Notes under the pieces: generated by a model
Seen by the model: the letters and a program-made list of their open reading frames with translations, nothing else
Told to the model about the DNA's origin: nothing
Databases searched by the model: none
Source of the DNA: Lutispora thermophila DSM 19022
Lineage (GTDB): Bacteria; Bacillota; Clostridia; Lutisporales; Lutisporaceae
Direction: 5' to 3'
DNA length: 64,000 nt
Assembly (NCBI RefSeq): GCF_900142105.1
Contig: NZ_FQZS01000008.1
Span: 1 to 64,000, forward strand
In this document: piece by piece, positions 18,217-27,650 of the stretch
How positions within the stretch are numbered: position 1 is the first letter of the stretch
Layout of the letters: each line of letters opens with the position of its first letter
Program-made: the position numbers and the translations under genes

Positions 18217-19452
18217 ATGAGAGAGTTGAAGATAGCTGTAGTTGGCGGCGGAGCAGCAGGAATGCTTGCCTCCATAGTAGCCGCAAGAAATGGAGCGGAA
18301 GTTTTAGTGTTGGAACAACTGCCCAGGGTGGGGAAGAAACTGTTGGCAACAGGCAATGGCAGATGCAATCTTACAAATATTAATATGAATATACGAAGCT
18401 TTCATGGTAGCAATGTAAATTTTGCAATTTCTGCCTTGAAGAAGTTTGACCAAAGGTCTGCTATGGATTTTTTTGAGGATTTGGGCATTCACTGTGTTGT
18501 GGAAGGCGAAGGCAAGGTTTTCCCTGCGTCAGGTCAAGCCTCATCAGTATTGGATGTGCTCAGGTTTGAGATGGAGCGCCTTGGAGTCAAAGAGATATGT
18601 GATGCTCGGGTAGAATCTGTTTCATATGGAAAAAAAGGCTTTAAGATAAATGTTAAGGATAGAGACAGCATGTGGGTTGATAAAGTCATACTGACTACCG
18701 GAGGAAAGGCAAACCCCAGTTTGGGGGCCAATGGAAGTGGTTATGAATTGGCAAAGGCCTTCGGACATAAGATAATCGAACCTTTTCCTTCGTTGGTTAA
18801 ACTAAAGTTGGATGCACCTTTTTTAAAATCCCTCTCCGGTGCAAAGATAGACGGGGAAGCAGCTATTGAAGTAGATGGTAAAGTGCTCAGAAAGGAAAGC
18901 GGAGAAATACTGTTTACTGATTACGGTTTATCAGGACCTCCTGTGATGCAGTTGAGCAGAATTGCAGGAGAACATTTAAGAATGGGTAAAAGGGTAAATA
19001 TAGCACTGGATTTGTTTCCTGACATGAGTTTCGAAGAGCTAGAGGATTTGCTGGAGAGGAGAACTTATTTAAGGGAAGATAAACCCTTTGATTTTAGTTT
19101 TGTTGGTTTAATAAACAAGAGATTTATAAATGTTTTGCTTAAAGAGGCAGGTATATCTGATCTCCATATGCCTTGCAGGTATGTAACTGAAGATGACATG
19201 AAAGCCATAGCCAATAAGATGAAGAGGTGGGTAATGAGTGTTTCCGGTACCCAATCCTGGAGTGAGGCTCAGGTAACAGCGGGAGGTGTAGATGTATCTC
19301 ATATAAACCCGGAAACCATGGAATCCAAGATTGCACCTGGTCTGTACTTCGCAGGAGAAATAATTGACATTGACGGAGATTGTGGTGGTTTCAACCTTCA
19401 ATGGGCTTGGTCCAGTGGATATATAGCAGGGTTAAGCGCATCTTCTAAATGA
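18217..19452 (+). CDS. HI0933/YhiN-type FAD/NAD(P)-dependent oxidoreductase
   Basis: A 411-residue flavoprotein of the BaiN/HI0933 group. The N-terminal Rossmann motif is AVVGGGAAGM, followed by the diagnostic GKKLLATGNGRCNLTN, GKVFPASGQASSVLDVL, and at the C-terminus GLYFAGEIIDIDGDCGGFNLQWAWSSG (given here from the family-wide conserved region, residues 370-400). The physiological substrate is unknown; a Clostridium relative (BaiN) was implicated in bile-acid metabolism but most members are uncharacterised. The ribosome-binding site is weak; ATG 18217 is taken, with GTG 18214 as alternative. It lies 34 bp after the alarmone synthetase gene and may be co-transcribed with it. Confidence 0.85.
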   Translation: MRELKIAVVGGGAAGMLASIVAARNGAEVLVLEQLPRVGKKLLATGNGRCNLTNINMNIRSFHGSNVNFAISALKKFDQRSAMDFFEDLGIHCVVEGEGKVFPASGQASSVLDVLRFEMERLGVKEICDARVESVSYGKKGFKINVKDRDSMWVDKVILTTGGKANPSLGANGSGYELAKAFGHKIIEPFPSLVKLKLDAPFLKSLSGAKIDGEAAIEVDGKVLRKESGEILFTDYGLSGPPVMQLSRIAGEHLRMGKRVNIALDLFPDMSFEELEDLLERRTYLREDKPFDFSFVGLINKRFINVLLKEAGISDLHMPCRYVTEDDMKAIANKMKRWVMSVSGTQSWSEAQVTAGGVDVSHINPETMESKIAPGLYFAGEIIDIDGDCGGFNLQWAWSSGYIAGLSASSK

Positions 19453-19533
19453 TATTTGTCATAGTAATGTTTTAGGTTTTGTGAAACTCAATTTAAAAAG
19501 CAAATGAATAATGAGATGAATGAGGGTATTGTC

Positions 19534-20136
19534 ATGAACGATATGGAACTTGATACAAAAAGCAAAATAATGCAATATGCAATTGACATGGTAGGGTCAA
19601 GGGGCGATGTGACTATAAGAGAGCTTGCGGAAGCAGCAGGGGTCAATGTGGCCTCCATTAACTACTATTTTGGCAGTAAGGAGAATCTTCTTAAGGAAGT
19701 GGAAATGCATTACTCCATGGCCTTGTACAATGTATTATATAGCATTTTTACATCTACCGAATTGTCTCCTTATGATAAGCTGCTGGAATGGGCTAAAACT
19801 ATGTCAGAGTTTATTTCCCAATATCCTGCTCTCATAAGCCTTATAGTAAAGCTTTCTCTGGATGATAAGAATTATACCCCTGTATTGATTGATAAAATAT
19901 ATCTTAACAAGGAACTGCAAGATATGATGCAGCAAATTATAGGCACCATATTAAAATCGGAGAGCAAAAAATTGCTGAAGCTGAAATATCTGCAGCTTTT
20001 TTCAGGAATCTTGGGACCTGTCATTAACAGGCTTGTAGAAGAAAACTTTTCCGATAGTCCTCTAACATTAAATTTCAGCAGCAAAGACGATTTGGAGGAA
20101 TATATGAAGCTGCTTATTGATGCTGTTCTGGCCTGA
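19534..20136 (+). CDS. TetR/AcrR-family transcriptional regulator
   Basis: A 200-residue repressor. The N-terminal helix-turn-helix reads VTIRELAEAAGVNVASINYYFGSKENLL (residues about 24-51), the standard TetR pattern with the Y-Y-F-x-S-K recognition end; the rest is an all-helical ligand-binding domain. Start ATG 19534 has GAGGG seven bases upstream; in-frame ATGs at 19504 and 19516 lack a site. The gene is directly upstream of an RND efflux pair whose promoter region holds a palindrome (20241-20259), so it most likely represses that operon and responds to an exported compound. Confidence 0.88.
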   Translation: MNDMELDTKSKIMQYAIDMVGSRGDVTIRELAEAAGVNVASINYYFGSKENLLKEVEMHYSMALYNVLYSIFTSTELSPYDKLLEWAKTMSEFISQYPALISLIVKLSLDDKNYTPVLIDKIYLNKELQDMMQQIIGTILKSESKKLLKLKYLQLFSGILGPVINRLVEENFSDSPLTLNFSSKDDLEEYMKLLIDAVLA

Positions 20137-20200
20137 TTTAGAAGCTTCATATACAGTATCATTCTTTGTGGTCATTTCGAAAGGCTTTTTTTCACTTTTA

Positions 20201-20229
20201 TTGATCAGCAGGACTCACCATGCTATTAT
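20201..20229 (+). promoter_or_regulatory. Probable promoter of the RND efflux operon
   Basis: TTGATC at 20201-20206 and TATTAT at 20224-20229 are spaced by 17 bp, placing the start of transcription near 20236, about 70 bp upstream of the adaptor gene. Confidence 0.6.
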
Positions 20230-20240
20230 TAAAACAGAAG

Positions 20241-20259
20241 TTTAAAACATACGTTTAAA
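20241..20259. promoter_or_regulatory. Candidate TetR-family operator
   Basis: TTTAAAACATACGTTTAAA is an inverted repeat (TTTAAA arms, AAAC/GTTT core) lying just downstream of the predicted transcription start of the efflux operon and next to the TetR gene. AAACATACGTTT-like cores are common among TetR-family operators of Firmicutes. Confidence 0.6.
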
Positions 20260-20307
20260 TAACTGATGAAGTTTTCAAAAGTATCCTGTAAACTGGAGGT
20301 TATCTGA

Positions 20308-21516
20308 ATGAAGAATAAAAGTATTTTAGTGTTCTTGTCAATGATTATAATTACGGTCACTCTGACGGGATGCAAAGCTAAGGTTCAGGAAGAGGTAGCA
20401 GAGGAAATTAAAAAGCCTGTCAAAGTTACTGACATAGAAGAAAGACTTATTACAAAAGAGCTTCAATATATAGGAATTGTGCAACCGGAGGAAATGAAAA
20501 AGATAGGCTTTAAGACATCGGGTAAAATAGCTTCCATAAAAGTGGATAAGGGTCAGGAAATAAAAAAGGGAGACACTTTGGCTATATTGGATACAAAGGA
20601 ATTAAATATAGCATTGGAAGGATCTCAGGCTGCAAAGGCTGGAGCTGAAGCCCAATATATGAAAGCGGTTAACGGTGCCACAGAAGAAGACTTGGATTTG
20701 GCAGCTTCCAATGTGATTAAAGCTCAGAAAGCCTATGAATTTGCCAAAGACAGCTTGGAAAAGGCAAAGAAGCTATATGAGGGAGGCGGCATATCAAAAC
20801 AGGATTTGGATGCGGCAGAACTTGAGGTAACCATAAGAGAACAGGAATACATAAGCGCAAAAACTTTGTTGCAGCAAATAGAAAAAGGAGCCAGGGAAGA
20901 GGATAAACTGGCCTTAAAATCCCAGTTGGAGCAGGCAGAGGCAGATCTCAAATATAAGGAAAGTGCAGTGGCTGATGCAACTTTGAAATCGGATATGGAC
21001 GGATATGTGATGGAGATATTATATGAAGAGGGAGAGATGATTTCTGCCGGATACCCTCTGTTAGTCCTTGGAAGCAAGAAAAACATCGTAAGCTTTGGAC
21101 TTACCGAAGAAGACGTGACTAAAGTGGATATAGGCCATAATATCATGGTGGAACATAATGGTAAGAAATATGAGGGAACTGTCAAGAATATCTCTAGAAT
21201 AAAGGATAGTGAGACCCAGACATACAATGCAGAAGCCGTTGTAGATGATGAACAGTTGCCTGCGGGAGCCATCGTTAAAATCAACATAGCCACCGAGGAG
21301 TATTACTCCATTATGATACCCCTCAACACAGTATTAAGAGGCGATTATGACTATGTGTACGTATTTAAGGACGGAGTAGCTGAGAAAAGAGAGATAAGTA
21401 TGGGAAGTGTAAGAGGAGACATGGTTGAAGTTTGGGGACTCAACAAGGGAGAAAAGCTTATAGTTGAAGGCTTTAAGAATATAAAACATGGAGATTCGTT
21501 AGAGATTATCCAATGA
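20308..21516 (+). CDS. RND efflux adaptor (HlyD/AcrA-like membrane-fusion lipoprotein)
   Basis: A 402-residue lipoprotein adaptor. The lipobox is LTGC with Cys22. A biotinyl-lipoyl-like half (IGFKTSGKIASIKVDKGQEIKKGDTLAILD), a long coiled-coil hairpin (about residues 95-230, rich in Ala, Glu and Lys) and the returning lipoyl half (GYVMEILYEEGEMISAGYPL) are followed by beta-barrel domains. In a single-membrane organism the adaptor is anchored to the outer face of the membrane and feeds substrate to or from the RND pump encoded 16 bp downstream. The start follows GGAGG. Control by the TetR protein at 19534 is likely. Confidence 0.9.
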   Translation: MKNKSILVFLSMIIITVTLTGCKAKVQEEVAEEIKKPVKVTDIEERLITKELQYIGIVQPEEMKKIGFKTSGKIASIKVDKGQEIKKGDTLAILDTKELNIALEGSQAAKAGAEAQYMKAVNGATEEDLDLAASNVIKAQKAYEFAKDSLEKAKKLYEGGGISKQDLDAAELEVTIREQEYISAKTLLQQIEKGAREEDKLALKSQLEQAEADLKYKESAVADATLKSDMDGYVMEILYEEGEMISAGYPLLVLGSKKNIVSFGLTEEDVTKVDIGHNIMVEHNGKKYEGTVKNISRIKDSETQTYNAEAVVDDEQLPAGAIVKINIATEEYYSIMIPLNTVLRGDYDYVYVFKDGVAEKREISMGSVRGDMVEVWGLNKGEKLIVEGFKNIKHGDSLEIIQ

Positions 21517-21532
21517 CAAGGGGGGAGATATT

Positions 21533-24500
21533 ATGATGAAGGCTATTACCGCCGCACTGAGAAATAGAAAGATAACCCTTGTATTGGCAGTAGTGGTAAT
21601 GATATTTGGACTCTATAGCTATTTTGCAATCCCAAAGCAGGAGGATCCTGATATTACCCCACCTTTTGCCATGTTGACAACCACATATCCCGGAGCTTCA
21701 CCGGAAATTGTTGAGAAGCTGGTTACAAAAAAAATAGAAGATAAGCTGGTGGAAATTGAAGGATATGAATATTCCCAATCCTACTCCAGGGACAGTGCAA
21801 GCATAGTTATTTTACGATTGAGGAATGGAGCAGATATAGAGGAATCTTGGAGAGTGCTACGTGAAAAAATGGACGATCTTCAAAGCGAGCTTCCTGAAGA
21901 TTGCAGCAAGATAAACATAAAGACAGATTTGGCGGATACAGCGGGAATCATAATAAGCCTGACAGGAGGCAATTACAGCTATGAAGAACTGGAGTTTTTT
22001 GCGGAAGATTTAAAAAATGAATTGATGAAGATTGAAGGTATATCAAAATTTGATATAAACGGATCACAGCAAAAGGAAATTAAAGTTAGAGTTGATATCG
22101 GAAAGCTGAATCAATATATGCTTTCATTGCAGGATGTTGTAAACATCATTCAAGCTTCAAATGTGGAGATACCTTCCGGTGCCATAGAAGGAAGTTCCAT
22201 CAATGTTAAAATATCCAGCCAATATGAGACCATGGAAGATATAATGAACACTGTTGTATATGTGTCACAGGATAGCGGAGCTTCTGTAAGGCTAAAGGAT
22301 ATAGCGAATGTAGAAATGGGTCTTGAGGATTCCAGTTATAAGATAAAGCATAATGGACAGAATGCTGTTCTTTTGACAGGATATTTTGTCAAGGATAAAA
22401 ACATAGTGAATATAGGCAAGAAAGTAGAAAAAACTTTACAAGAGTTAGAAGATAATCTGCCTGAGGATGTAACTCTGGATAAGGTACTTTTCCAACCTGA
22501 AGATGTATCTAAGTCCACCAGCAATTTCATTAGGAATCTCTTAGAGGGTATGATTTTTGTGATAATTGTTGTGTTTCTAGGCATGAGTCTTAATAACGCC
22601 ATAGTTGTTTCTACTGCAATTCCCCTTTCCATCATGGCAACTTTTATAGCCATGTATTTGACAGGCATCAAGCTCCATCAGATATCCATATCAGCCCTCA
22701 TAATAGCCCTTGGGATGCTGGTGGATAATGCGATAGTTATAAGCGATGCCATCCAAGTGAGACTTGACAGGGGAGATGACAGGCTCCAAGCTTGCATTGA
22801 CGGTGTAAAGGAAGTTGCAGTACCTGTATTTAGTTCTACTCTAACTACTGTAGCTGCTTTTATACCCTTGTTGATGTTGGATTCTGTAGCCGGAGAATAC
22901 GTCATAAGCGTACCCCAGATTGTAATGTTATCACTGAGCTTTTCATATATAACAGCTTTATTTGTAACACCATCCTTGGCCTATATTTTCTTTAAGCCGG
23001 GAAGAGGAAAGGTCAAAAGTTTTTCCTTGAGAAAGATGTTTATGAACCTATTGAGCAAGGCTTTAAGATTTAGAAAGGTGACAATTGCTGTATCTATAGG
23101 AGTTTTTGCTCTTTCTCTATATATAGCTTTGCAGTTGGGGCTTCAGTTTTTCCCTTATGCAGACAAGGATATGATGTATATAAATATAGACAGTGAGAAA
23201 AGCAATGATTTAGATAGAACAGAAGAGATAACTGAAAATGTGTTTAAAGTTCTGAAAGAGCAACCTGAAGTAGTATTTTATACAGGAGCCATAGGAGATG
23301 GGCTTCCTAAGTTTTATAATGCCATACCTATAAGCACGCCTTCTAAGGATTATGCACAGATTTTGATTAAGCTGGATTTGAAAAAGACAGAAAGGTTTAA
23401 ATCCAACTCAGAGTTTGCGGATCATTTGCAACTTGAGTTGGACAAGAGAATTGCAGGAGGAACTGCGGCGGTTAAGATGCTGGAGTTAGCTGAGCCTACA
23501 ACAGCGCCCGTAATTGTAAGGATTTCAGGTGATGATATGGATACATTGGTTCATTCAGCTGAGCAAATTAAGTCAATGCTTGAGGATATACCAGGAACCA
23601 TGAATATTGATGACGATCATTCAGACAGAATATATGAATATAATGTGGATTTGGATCCTGCAATGGCGGCATATTGTGGTCTCAGTGCCTATGATGTGCA
23701 AAATGAAGTTAATATTGCATTGATGGGCAGGGTGGCCACCAAGCTTAGACAACATGGAAATGAATACAATGTGAGGGTGGAAGGAAATATAAGCTCAAAG
23801 GAAGACTTGGAGAATTTCATGATAAAATCTTCTGTAACAAATACTAAAGCTCTTCTTAAGTCAGTAGCTCCCATAAGCGTTGAACACATGTATCCACAAG
23901 TAAAAAAATACGACAGAGATATGACTGTCATGGTATACAGCGATGTAAAAACCGGATATAATCCGGTGGACATAGAGCGAAAATTGGAGGAGAAGCTGAA
24001 AGAAACAGATATGGGCGATGTTTCAATAGTATTTGATGGAGAGAGGGAAAAGATAGTACAGTATTTTGGAGATTTGGGAGTATCAATGATATTTGCCGTA
24101 ATACTTGTATATATCATACTGTTATTTCAGTTCAGGTCCTTTTTACAACCTTTTATAATACTTGTGACCATACCTCTTTCTGTTATAGGTTCCATATTAG
24201 GTTTGGCGATATTCAGGCAACCTCTGTCCTTTACAGCCCTTCTAGGTGTAGTAAGCCTGGCGGGAATAGTTGTTAACAATGCCATATTGCTCATTGACTT
24301 CATCAATGCAGAGAGGGCAGAAGGAAAGGATGTAAATGTATCTTGTGTTGATGCGGTGGATAAGAGATTTAGACCTATAATGCTTACAACTACAACAACA
24401 GTAATAGGCCTAATACCATTGGCACTGGGTGGCAGCAGTCTCATGGTACCTATGGCAGTATCGCTGATGAGCGGCCTCATGGTGTCAACACTGCTTACAA

Positions 24501-24550
24501 TGGTGGTTATACCGGTGGTTTACAGTTTGTTTGAAAAAAGAACAGCTTAG
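21533..24550 (+). CDS. RND multidrug efflux permease (AcrB/SwrC-like)
   Basis: A 1005-residue proton-driven exporter of the RND superfamily with 12 membrane segments and two large extracytoplasmic loops. Visible signatures are the first helix followed by FAIPKQEDPDITPP, the TTYPGASPEIVEKLVTKKIED porter motif, and in TM4 the GMLVDNAIVISDAI segment with the proton-relay aspartates; in the second half FTALLGVVSLAGIVVNNAILLIDFI and the T-x-T-x-x-x-G-L-x-P-L-A-L-G motif. Firmicute homologues such as SwrC export surfactants and drugs. ATG follows GGGGGAG. It forms an operon with the adaptor gene. The stop codon lies inside the loop of a terminator. Confidence 0.93.
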   Translation: MMKAITAALRNRKITLVLAVVVMIFGLYSYFAIPKQEDPDITPPFAMLTTTYPGASPEIVEKLVTKKIEDKLVEIEGYEYSQSYSRDSASIVILRLRNGADIEESWRVLREKMDDLQSELPEDCSKINIKTDLADTAGIIISLTGGNYSYEELEFFAEDLKNELMKIEGISKFDINGSQQKEIKVRVDIGKLNQYMLSLQDVVNIIQASNVEIPSGAIEGSSINVKISSQYETMEDIMNTVVYVSQDSGASVRLKDIANVEMGLEDSSYKIKHNGQNAVLLTGYFVKDKNIVNIGKKVEKTLQELEDNLPEDVTLDKVLFQPEDVSKSTSNFIRNLLEGMIFVIIVVFLGMSLNNAIVVSTAIPLSIMATFIAMYLTGIKLHQISISALIIALGMLVDNAIVISDAIQVRLDRGDDRLQACIDGVKEVAVPVFSSTLTTVAAFIPLLMLDSVAGEYVISVPQIVMLSLSFSYITALFVTPSLAYIFFKPGRGKVKSFSLRKMFMNLLSKALRFRKVTIAVSIGVFALSLYIALQLGLQFFPYADKDMMYINIDSEKSNDLDRTEEITENVFKVLKEQPEVVFYTGAIGDGLPKFYNAIPISTPSKDYAQILIKLDLKKTERFKSNSEFADHLQLELDKRIAGGTAAVKMLELAEPTTAPVIVRISGDDMDTLVHSAEQIKSMLEDIPGTMNIDDDHSDRIYEYNVDLDPAMAAYCGLSAYDVQNEVNIALMGRVATKLRQHGNEYNVRVEGNISSKEDLENFMIKSSVTNTKALLKSVAPISVEHMYPQVKKYDRDMTVMVYSDVKTGYNPVDIERKLEEKLKETDMGDVSIVFDGEREKIVQYFGDLGVSMIFAVILVYIILLFQFRSFLQPFIILVTIPLSVIGSILGLAIFRQPLSFTALLGVVSLAGIVVNNAILLIDFINAERAEGKDVNVSCVDAVDKRFRPIMLTTTTTVIGLIPLALGGSSLMVPMAVSLMSGLMVSTLLTMVVIPVVYSLFEKRTA

Positions 24551-24565
24551 GCTGTTCTTTTTTTC
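24534..24565. terminator. Bidirectional terminator between efflux pump and chemoreceptor-like gene
   Basis: AAAAAAGAACAGC (24534-24546) pairs with GCTGTTCTTTTTT (24551-24563) around the loop TTAG that contains the pump's stop codon. The A-run on the other side lets it serve the minus-strand gene, which ends at 24568. Confidence 0.88.
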
Positions 24566-24567
24566 AA

Positions 24568-25362
24568 TTAGACTTGCGCTTTTTCCAATAGATCTTCTAC
24601 AGCTTTTGTTGCTTTTTTAGAAGCTTCCACCTGAATCATTGAATAATTCTTGAGGCTGTCCAATTGATCAGTGATTTTGGATATCTCTTCCGAAAGCATA
24701 AAAAGAATCTTGTTTATCTCTTTTGCGCTTATTTCACTATTGTCTGCCAAATTCTGAACTTCTTTTGCTACAATTGAAAAACCTTTTCCCTGTTCACCTG
24801 CACGAGCAGATTCTATGTTAGCGTTAATTCCTAGTATTTTTATTTGTTTAGCTATTTTATTGACATATTGGAGTATTTTGTCGCTTTCAATTATATGGTT
24901 GTTGGAATTATTAGCAATTTCTAAAAGTCTGTTGCTTACTTCATGAACATTATCGATGCTGTTGTTTATTTGGTTAAGGTATGTCTGGACTATGGATGAA
25001 GCCTCTTTAACAGCTGCAATCTGGTAATTAAGTCTGCTCAATGTATGGTTATTTTTTTCTACTAAAGACATAAATAACTTTGCACCTTTGTAATTTATGA
25101 TTTCACATATGTTCTTATATGATTTTGTCAATTCATCAGATACTGCAGGTATTCCAGTAGCTTCTATAATCAAATCAGGTGCCTCTTTTTCTATATCATC
25201 TAAGGAATCACTGTATTTAATACCCATCTCTTTAGCCAGAGCTATACCCGGTGCATCCATGTTTTTATCTATTATTATGGTAACTTTTACATCGGATATG
25301 CTAGAAAGGGTTTTTATGATTTTAGATCCACCTGTCCCGGCGCCAACTACCGCAATATTCAA
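24568..25362 (-). CDS. Rossmann-fold domain fused to a short MCP signalling domain
   Basis: A 264-residue soluble protein. Residues 1-110 form a dinucleotide-binding Rossmann domain: NIAVVGAGTGGSKI, then IIIDKNMDAPGIALAKEMG and LIIEATG. Residues about 125-264 are a truncated chemoreceptor signalling domain with its hairpin tip reading ILGINANIESARAGEQGKGF and SIVAKEVQNLADNS. No membrane segment or HAMP domain is present. The start is TTG at 25360-25362, seven bases after AAAGGGGG; this places translation exactly at the Rossmann strand. It may report redox or a small-molecule state to the chemotaxis kinase, or bind a receptor array without a sensing role; both are inference. Homologous architectures exist in clostridia but I know of no described function. 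Confidence 0.8.
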   Translation of the reverse strand: MNIAVVGAGTGGSKIIKTLSSISDVKVTIIIDKNMDAPGIALAKEMGIKYSDSLDDIEKEAPDLIIEATGIPAVSDELTKSYKNICEIINYKGAKLFMSLVEKNNHTLSRLNYQIAAVKEASSIVQTYLNQINNSIDNVHEVSNRLLEIANNSNNHIIESDKILQYVNKIAKQIKILGINANIESARAGEQGKGFSIVAKEVQNLADNSEISAKEINKILFMLSEEISKITDQLDSLKNYSMIQVEASKKATKAVEDLLEKAQV

Positions 25363-25613
25363 CCATATACCCCCTTTATTATCAAAATGTAGATTTTGCA
25401 TCTTGACTATATAATATCATAAACAGAACCAAAATAATACGTATACAAAATAATTTTACCTCAATAATGCATGGAGAAATTTGAAGAAAAATAGAAAAAA
25501 ACACCTCAGATGAAGTCGGAACTTGCGATAATTAATTTAGAGGATATGGCATAAATGTATAGAATAAGTCAATATATTACATAATATCCAGACTATGTGC
25601 GGGAGCAGATAAT

Positions 25614-27557
25614 ATGATGCAGAGAAAACGCAATAAATACATAGGCATAATGTTAACAGTTTTTGCCATACTGCTGTTTTGCAACTCTTCAATATCATGG
25701 AAACCATCTTCCTTGATGGTTATCTTCTCGATGCTTATAATTTTTTCAATATATATGGGTGGAGTGATGTCTGGAGTAGGCAGTGGACTTATGGCCATAT
25801 TGTTCATGATTTACATAAGAAATAATACTAGCATCAAATCAGCTTTGATTTGTTTATCCAATCATGAGTTTACAATGAATATTATAACCATCATATGCAT
25901 AGCAACAATTGCTGCTGTCATGGATTACAGATACAGAAGCTATTATGAAAAGTTCGTGGAAGGTCAAACATTTGTATCTCGGGCAGAAGAAATATCAGAT
26001 ATAATGACTTGTCATGTATCTGTAGAAGGAAAGTTTATAAAAGTACCTCAAAGATTATGTTCTTTATTGGGATACACAGAAAATGAACTTCTTAACATGT
26101 ACTGGTGGGATATAACAGATTTGCATGACGCTTTGAAAGAAGAGGAATTGACAAGAGGTATCATTAACGGAAGCAGGGAGACCTATAATATTGAAAAGAA
26201 GTTACGGAAGAAAAATTTGGACACTGTTTGGGTGTTTTGCAATGTTTCTGCTGTAAGGAATGATGCTGGGGAAGTCCTATATATGCTAAAGTATATGGTC
26301 AATATAACAGATCGAAAGCTTATGAGTCAGGAATTAATAAAAAAGGAACAGGAATTAGCCAAAAGTGAAAGCAGGTATAGGAATCTGGTGGAACTGGAGC
26401 CTGATGCAGTGATGATTCATGAAGGAGACATAATTACTTTTATAAATAATGCAGGTGTAAAGATGTTGAAGGCTTCAAGCAAGGAGGAAGTAATAGGTAG
26501 GAGTATATATGATTTTATACATCCTGATTATGTTTACAATATGAAAAACCAAGTGAGCAGAGCTTTAACAAATCTAAATTGCGGAGGCAGTCCTTTTGAA
26601 ATAAAGCTATGCAATCTAGAAGGCATGGAAATAGATGTAGAGGTGGTAAATGTTGGCTTCACGGATGAAAAGAGTATTCAGGTGATGGCAATCGTAAGAG
26701 ATATTACAGAGAGGAAAAAAGCAGAGGAACTTAGATTGACAATGAAAGAAAATGAAAGGCAATTGGAAGAAGCAAAGGAATATGATAGGATAAAGAATGA
26801 ATTTTTCTCAAATATTTCCCATGAGTTCAGGACACCTTTAAATGTGATATTAGGAACGTTGCAGCTAATGGAAATACAAAACAAAAAAGAAGGCAAAAAT
26901 ATGGACAAGTACACCAACATTATGAAACAAAACTGCTACAGGCTCCTGAGAATGGTAAACAACTTGATTGATATAACTAAGATTGACTCTGGATATTATG
27001 ATGTGAATATGGGTTACTATGATATAGTTAAAATCGTGGAGGATATAACCCTTTCTGTAGTACAGTATGTTCAAGCAAAGGGTTTGTGGCTGGAGTTTGA
27101 TACAAATGTCGAAGAAAAAGAAATCAGGTGTGATCCGGACCAAATAGAGAGAATAATGCTTAATCTCATATCAAACGCTATTAAGTTTACAAAGCCTGGA
27201 GGGAAGATAAGCGTATATATAAATGACAAAGTGAGCAGTGTGGCCATAAGTGTTAAGGACACAGGAATAGGAATTCCCAAAGAAAAACAGCATATCATAT
27301 TCGAACGTTTCAGACAGATTGATAAGTCGCTGACCAGGGAACAGGAAGGTAGCGGCATAGGATTATCGTTGGTTAAATCCTTGGTAGAGCTTCATGATGG
27401 AACCATATCTTTAATAAGTGCACCTGGGTGTGGAAGTGAGTTCATAATTGAACTTCCTGTAGATAATAACAATGTTTTCAGTGATGAAGCTTTGAACGCT
27501 ATAAGAAGAAAAAATATAGAAAGAATGAATATTGAGTTTTCAGATATTTATTTCTAA
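25614..27557 (+). CDS. PAS-domain sensor histidine kinase (orphan)
   Basis: A 647-residue membrane histidine kinase. Four N-terminal hydrophobic segments (about residues 9-100) anchor it; two PAS domains follow (about 120-235 and 255-375). The dimerisation domain has the phospho-acceptor His403 in FSNISHEFRTPLN, and the ATPase domain shows NLISNAIKFTKPGG (N box), DTGIGIPKEKQ, FERFRQ and GSGIGLSLVKSLVE. No response regulator lies next to it. The ATG at 25614 follows GGGAG. Upstream, 25402-25613 holds no recognisable feature. In spore-formers, orphan PAS kinases often feed Spo0A, a possibility that the sequence alone cannot confirm. Confidence 0.9.
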   Translation: MMQRKRNKYIGIMLTVFAILLFCNSSISWKPSSLMVIFSMLIIFSIYMGGVMSGVGSGLMAILFMIYIRNNTSIKSALICLSNHEFTMNIITIICIATIAAVMDYRYRSYYEKFVEGQTFVSRAEEISDIMTCHVSVEGKFIKVPQRLCSLLGYTENELLNMYWWDITDLHDALKEEELTRGIINGSRETYNIEKKLRKKNLDTVWVFCNVSAVRNDAGEVLYMLKYMVNITDRKLMSQELIKKEQELAKSESRYRNLVELEPDAVMIHEGDIITFINNAGVKMLKASSKEEVIGRSIYDFIHPDYVYNMKNQVSRALTNLNCGGSPFEIKLCNLEGMEIDVEVVNVGFTDEKSIQVMAIVRDITERKKAEELRLTMKENERQLEEAKEYDRIKNEFFSNISHEFRTPLNVILGTLQLMEIQNKKEGKNMDKYTNIMKQNCYRLLRMVNNLIDITKIDSGYYDVNMGYYDIVKIVEDITLSVVQYVQAKGLWLEFDTNVEEKEIRCDPDQIERIMLNLISNAIKFTKPGGKISVYINDKVSSVAISVKDTGIGIPKEKQHIIFERFRQIDKSLTREQEGSGIGLSLVKSLVELHDGTISLISAPGCGSEFIIELPVDNNNVFSDEALNAIRRKNIERMNIEFSDIYF

Positions 27558-27573
27558 ATAACATATATCATAT

Positions 27574-27599
27574 AAGAACGGTTATACCGTTCTTTTTTT
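27574..27599 (+). terminator. Terminator after the PAS kinase
   Basis: AAGAACGG (27574-27581) pairs with CCGTTCTT (27587-27594), followed by TTTTT. Confidence 0.85.
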
Positions 27600-27621
27600 G
27601 TAATAAACTTCTAAAATCATA

Positions 27622-27650
27622 TTGACAAATAAATTCAAAAGTTATATAGT
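27622..27650 (+). promoter_or_regulatory. Sigma-A promoter of the GntR-ABC operon
   Basis: TTGACA at 27622-27627 and TATAGT at 27645-27650 with a 17-bp spacer. It drives the regulator gene at 27694 and the two ABC genes coupled to it. Confidence 0.85.

Noticed and set aside
20733-21293. 186-codon open frame antisense to the efflux adaptor
   Set aside because: It is a shadow of the coiled-coil coding region, with serine-rich nonsense sequence and no translation signals.
23689-24117. 142-codon open frame antisense to the RND pump
   Set aside because: The sense strand encodes conserved RND motifs throughout; the antisense product is low-complexity.
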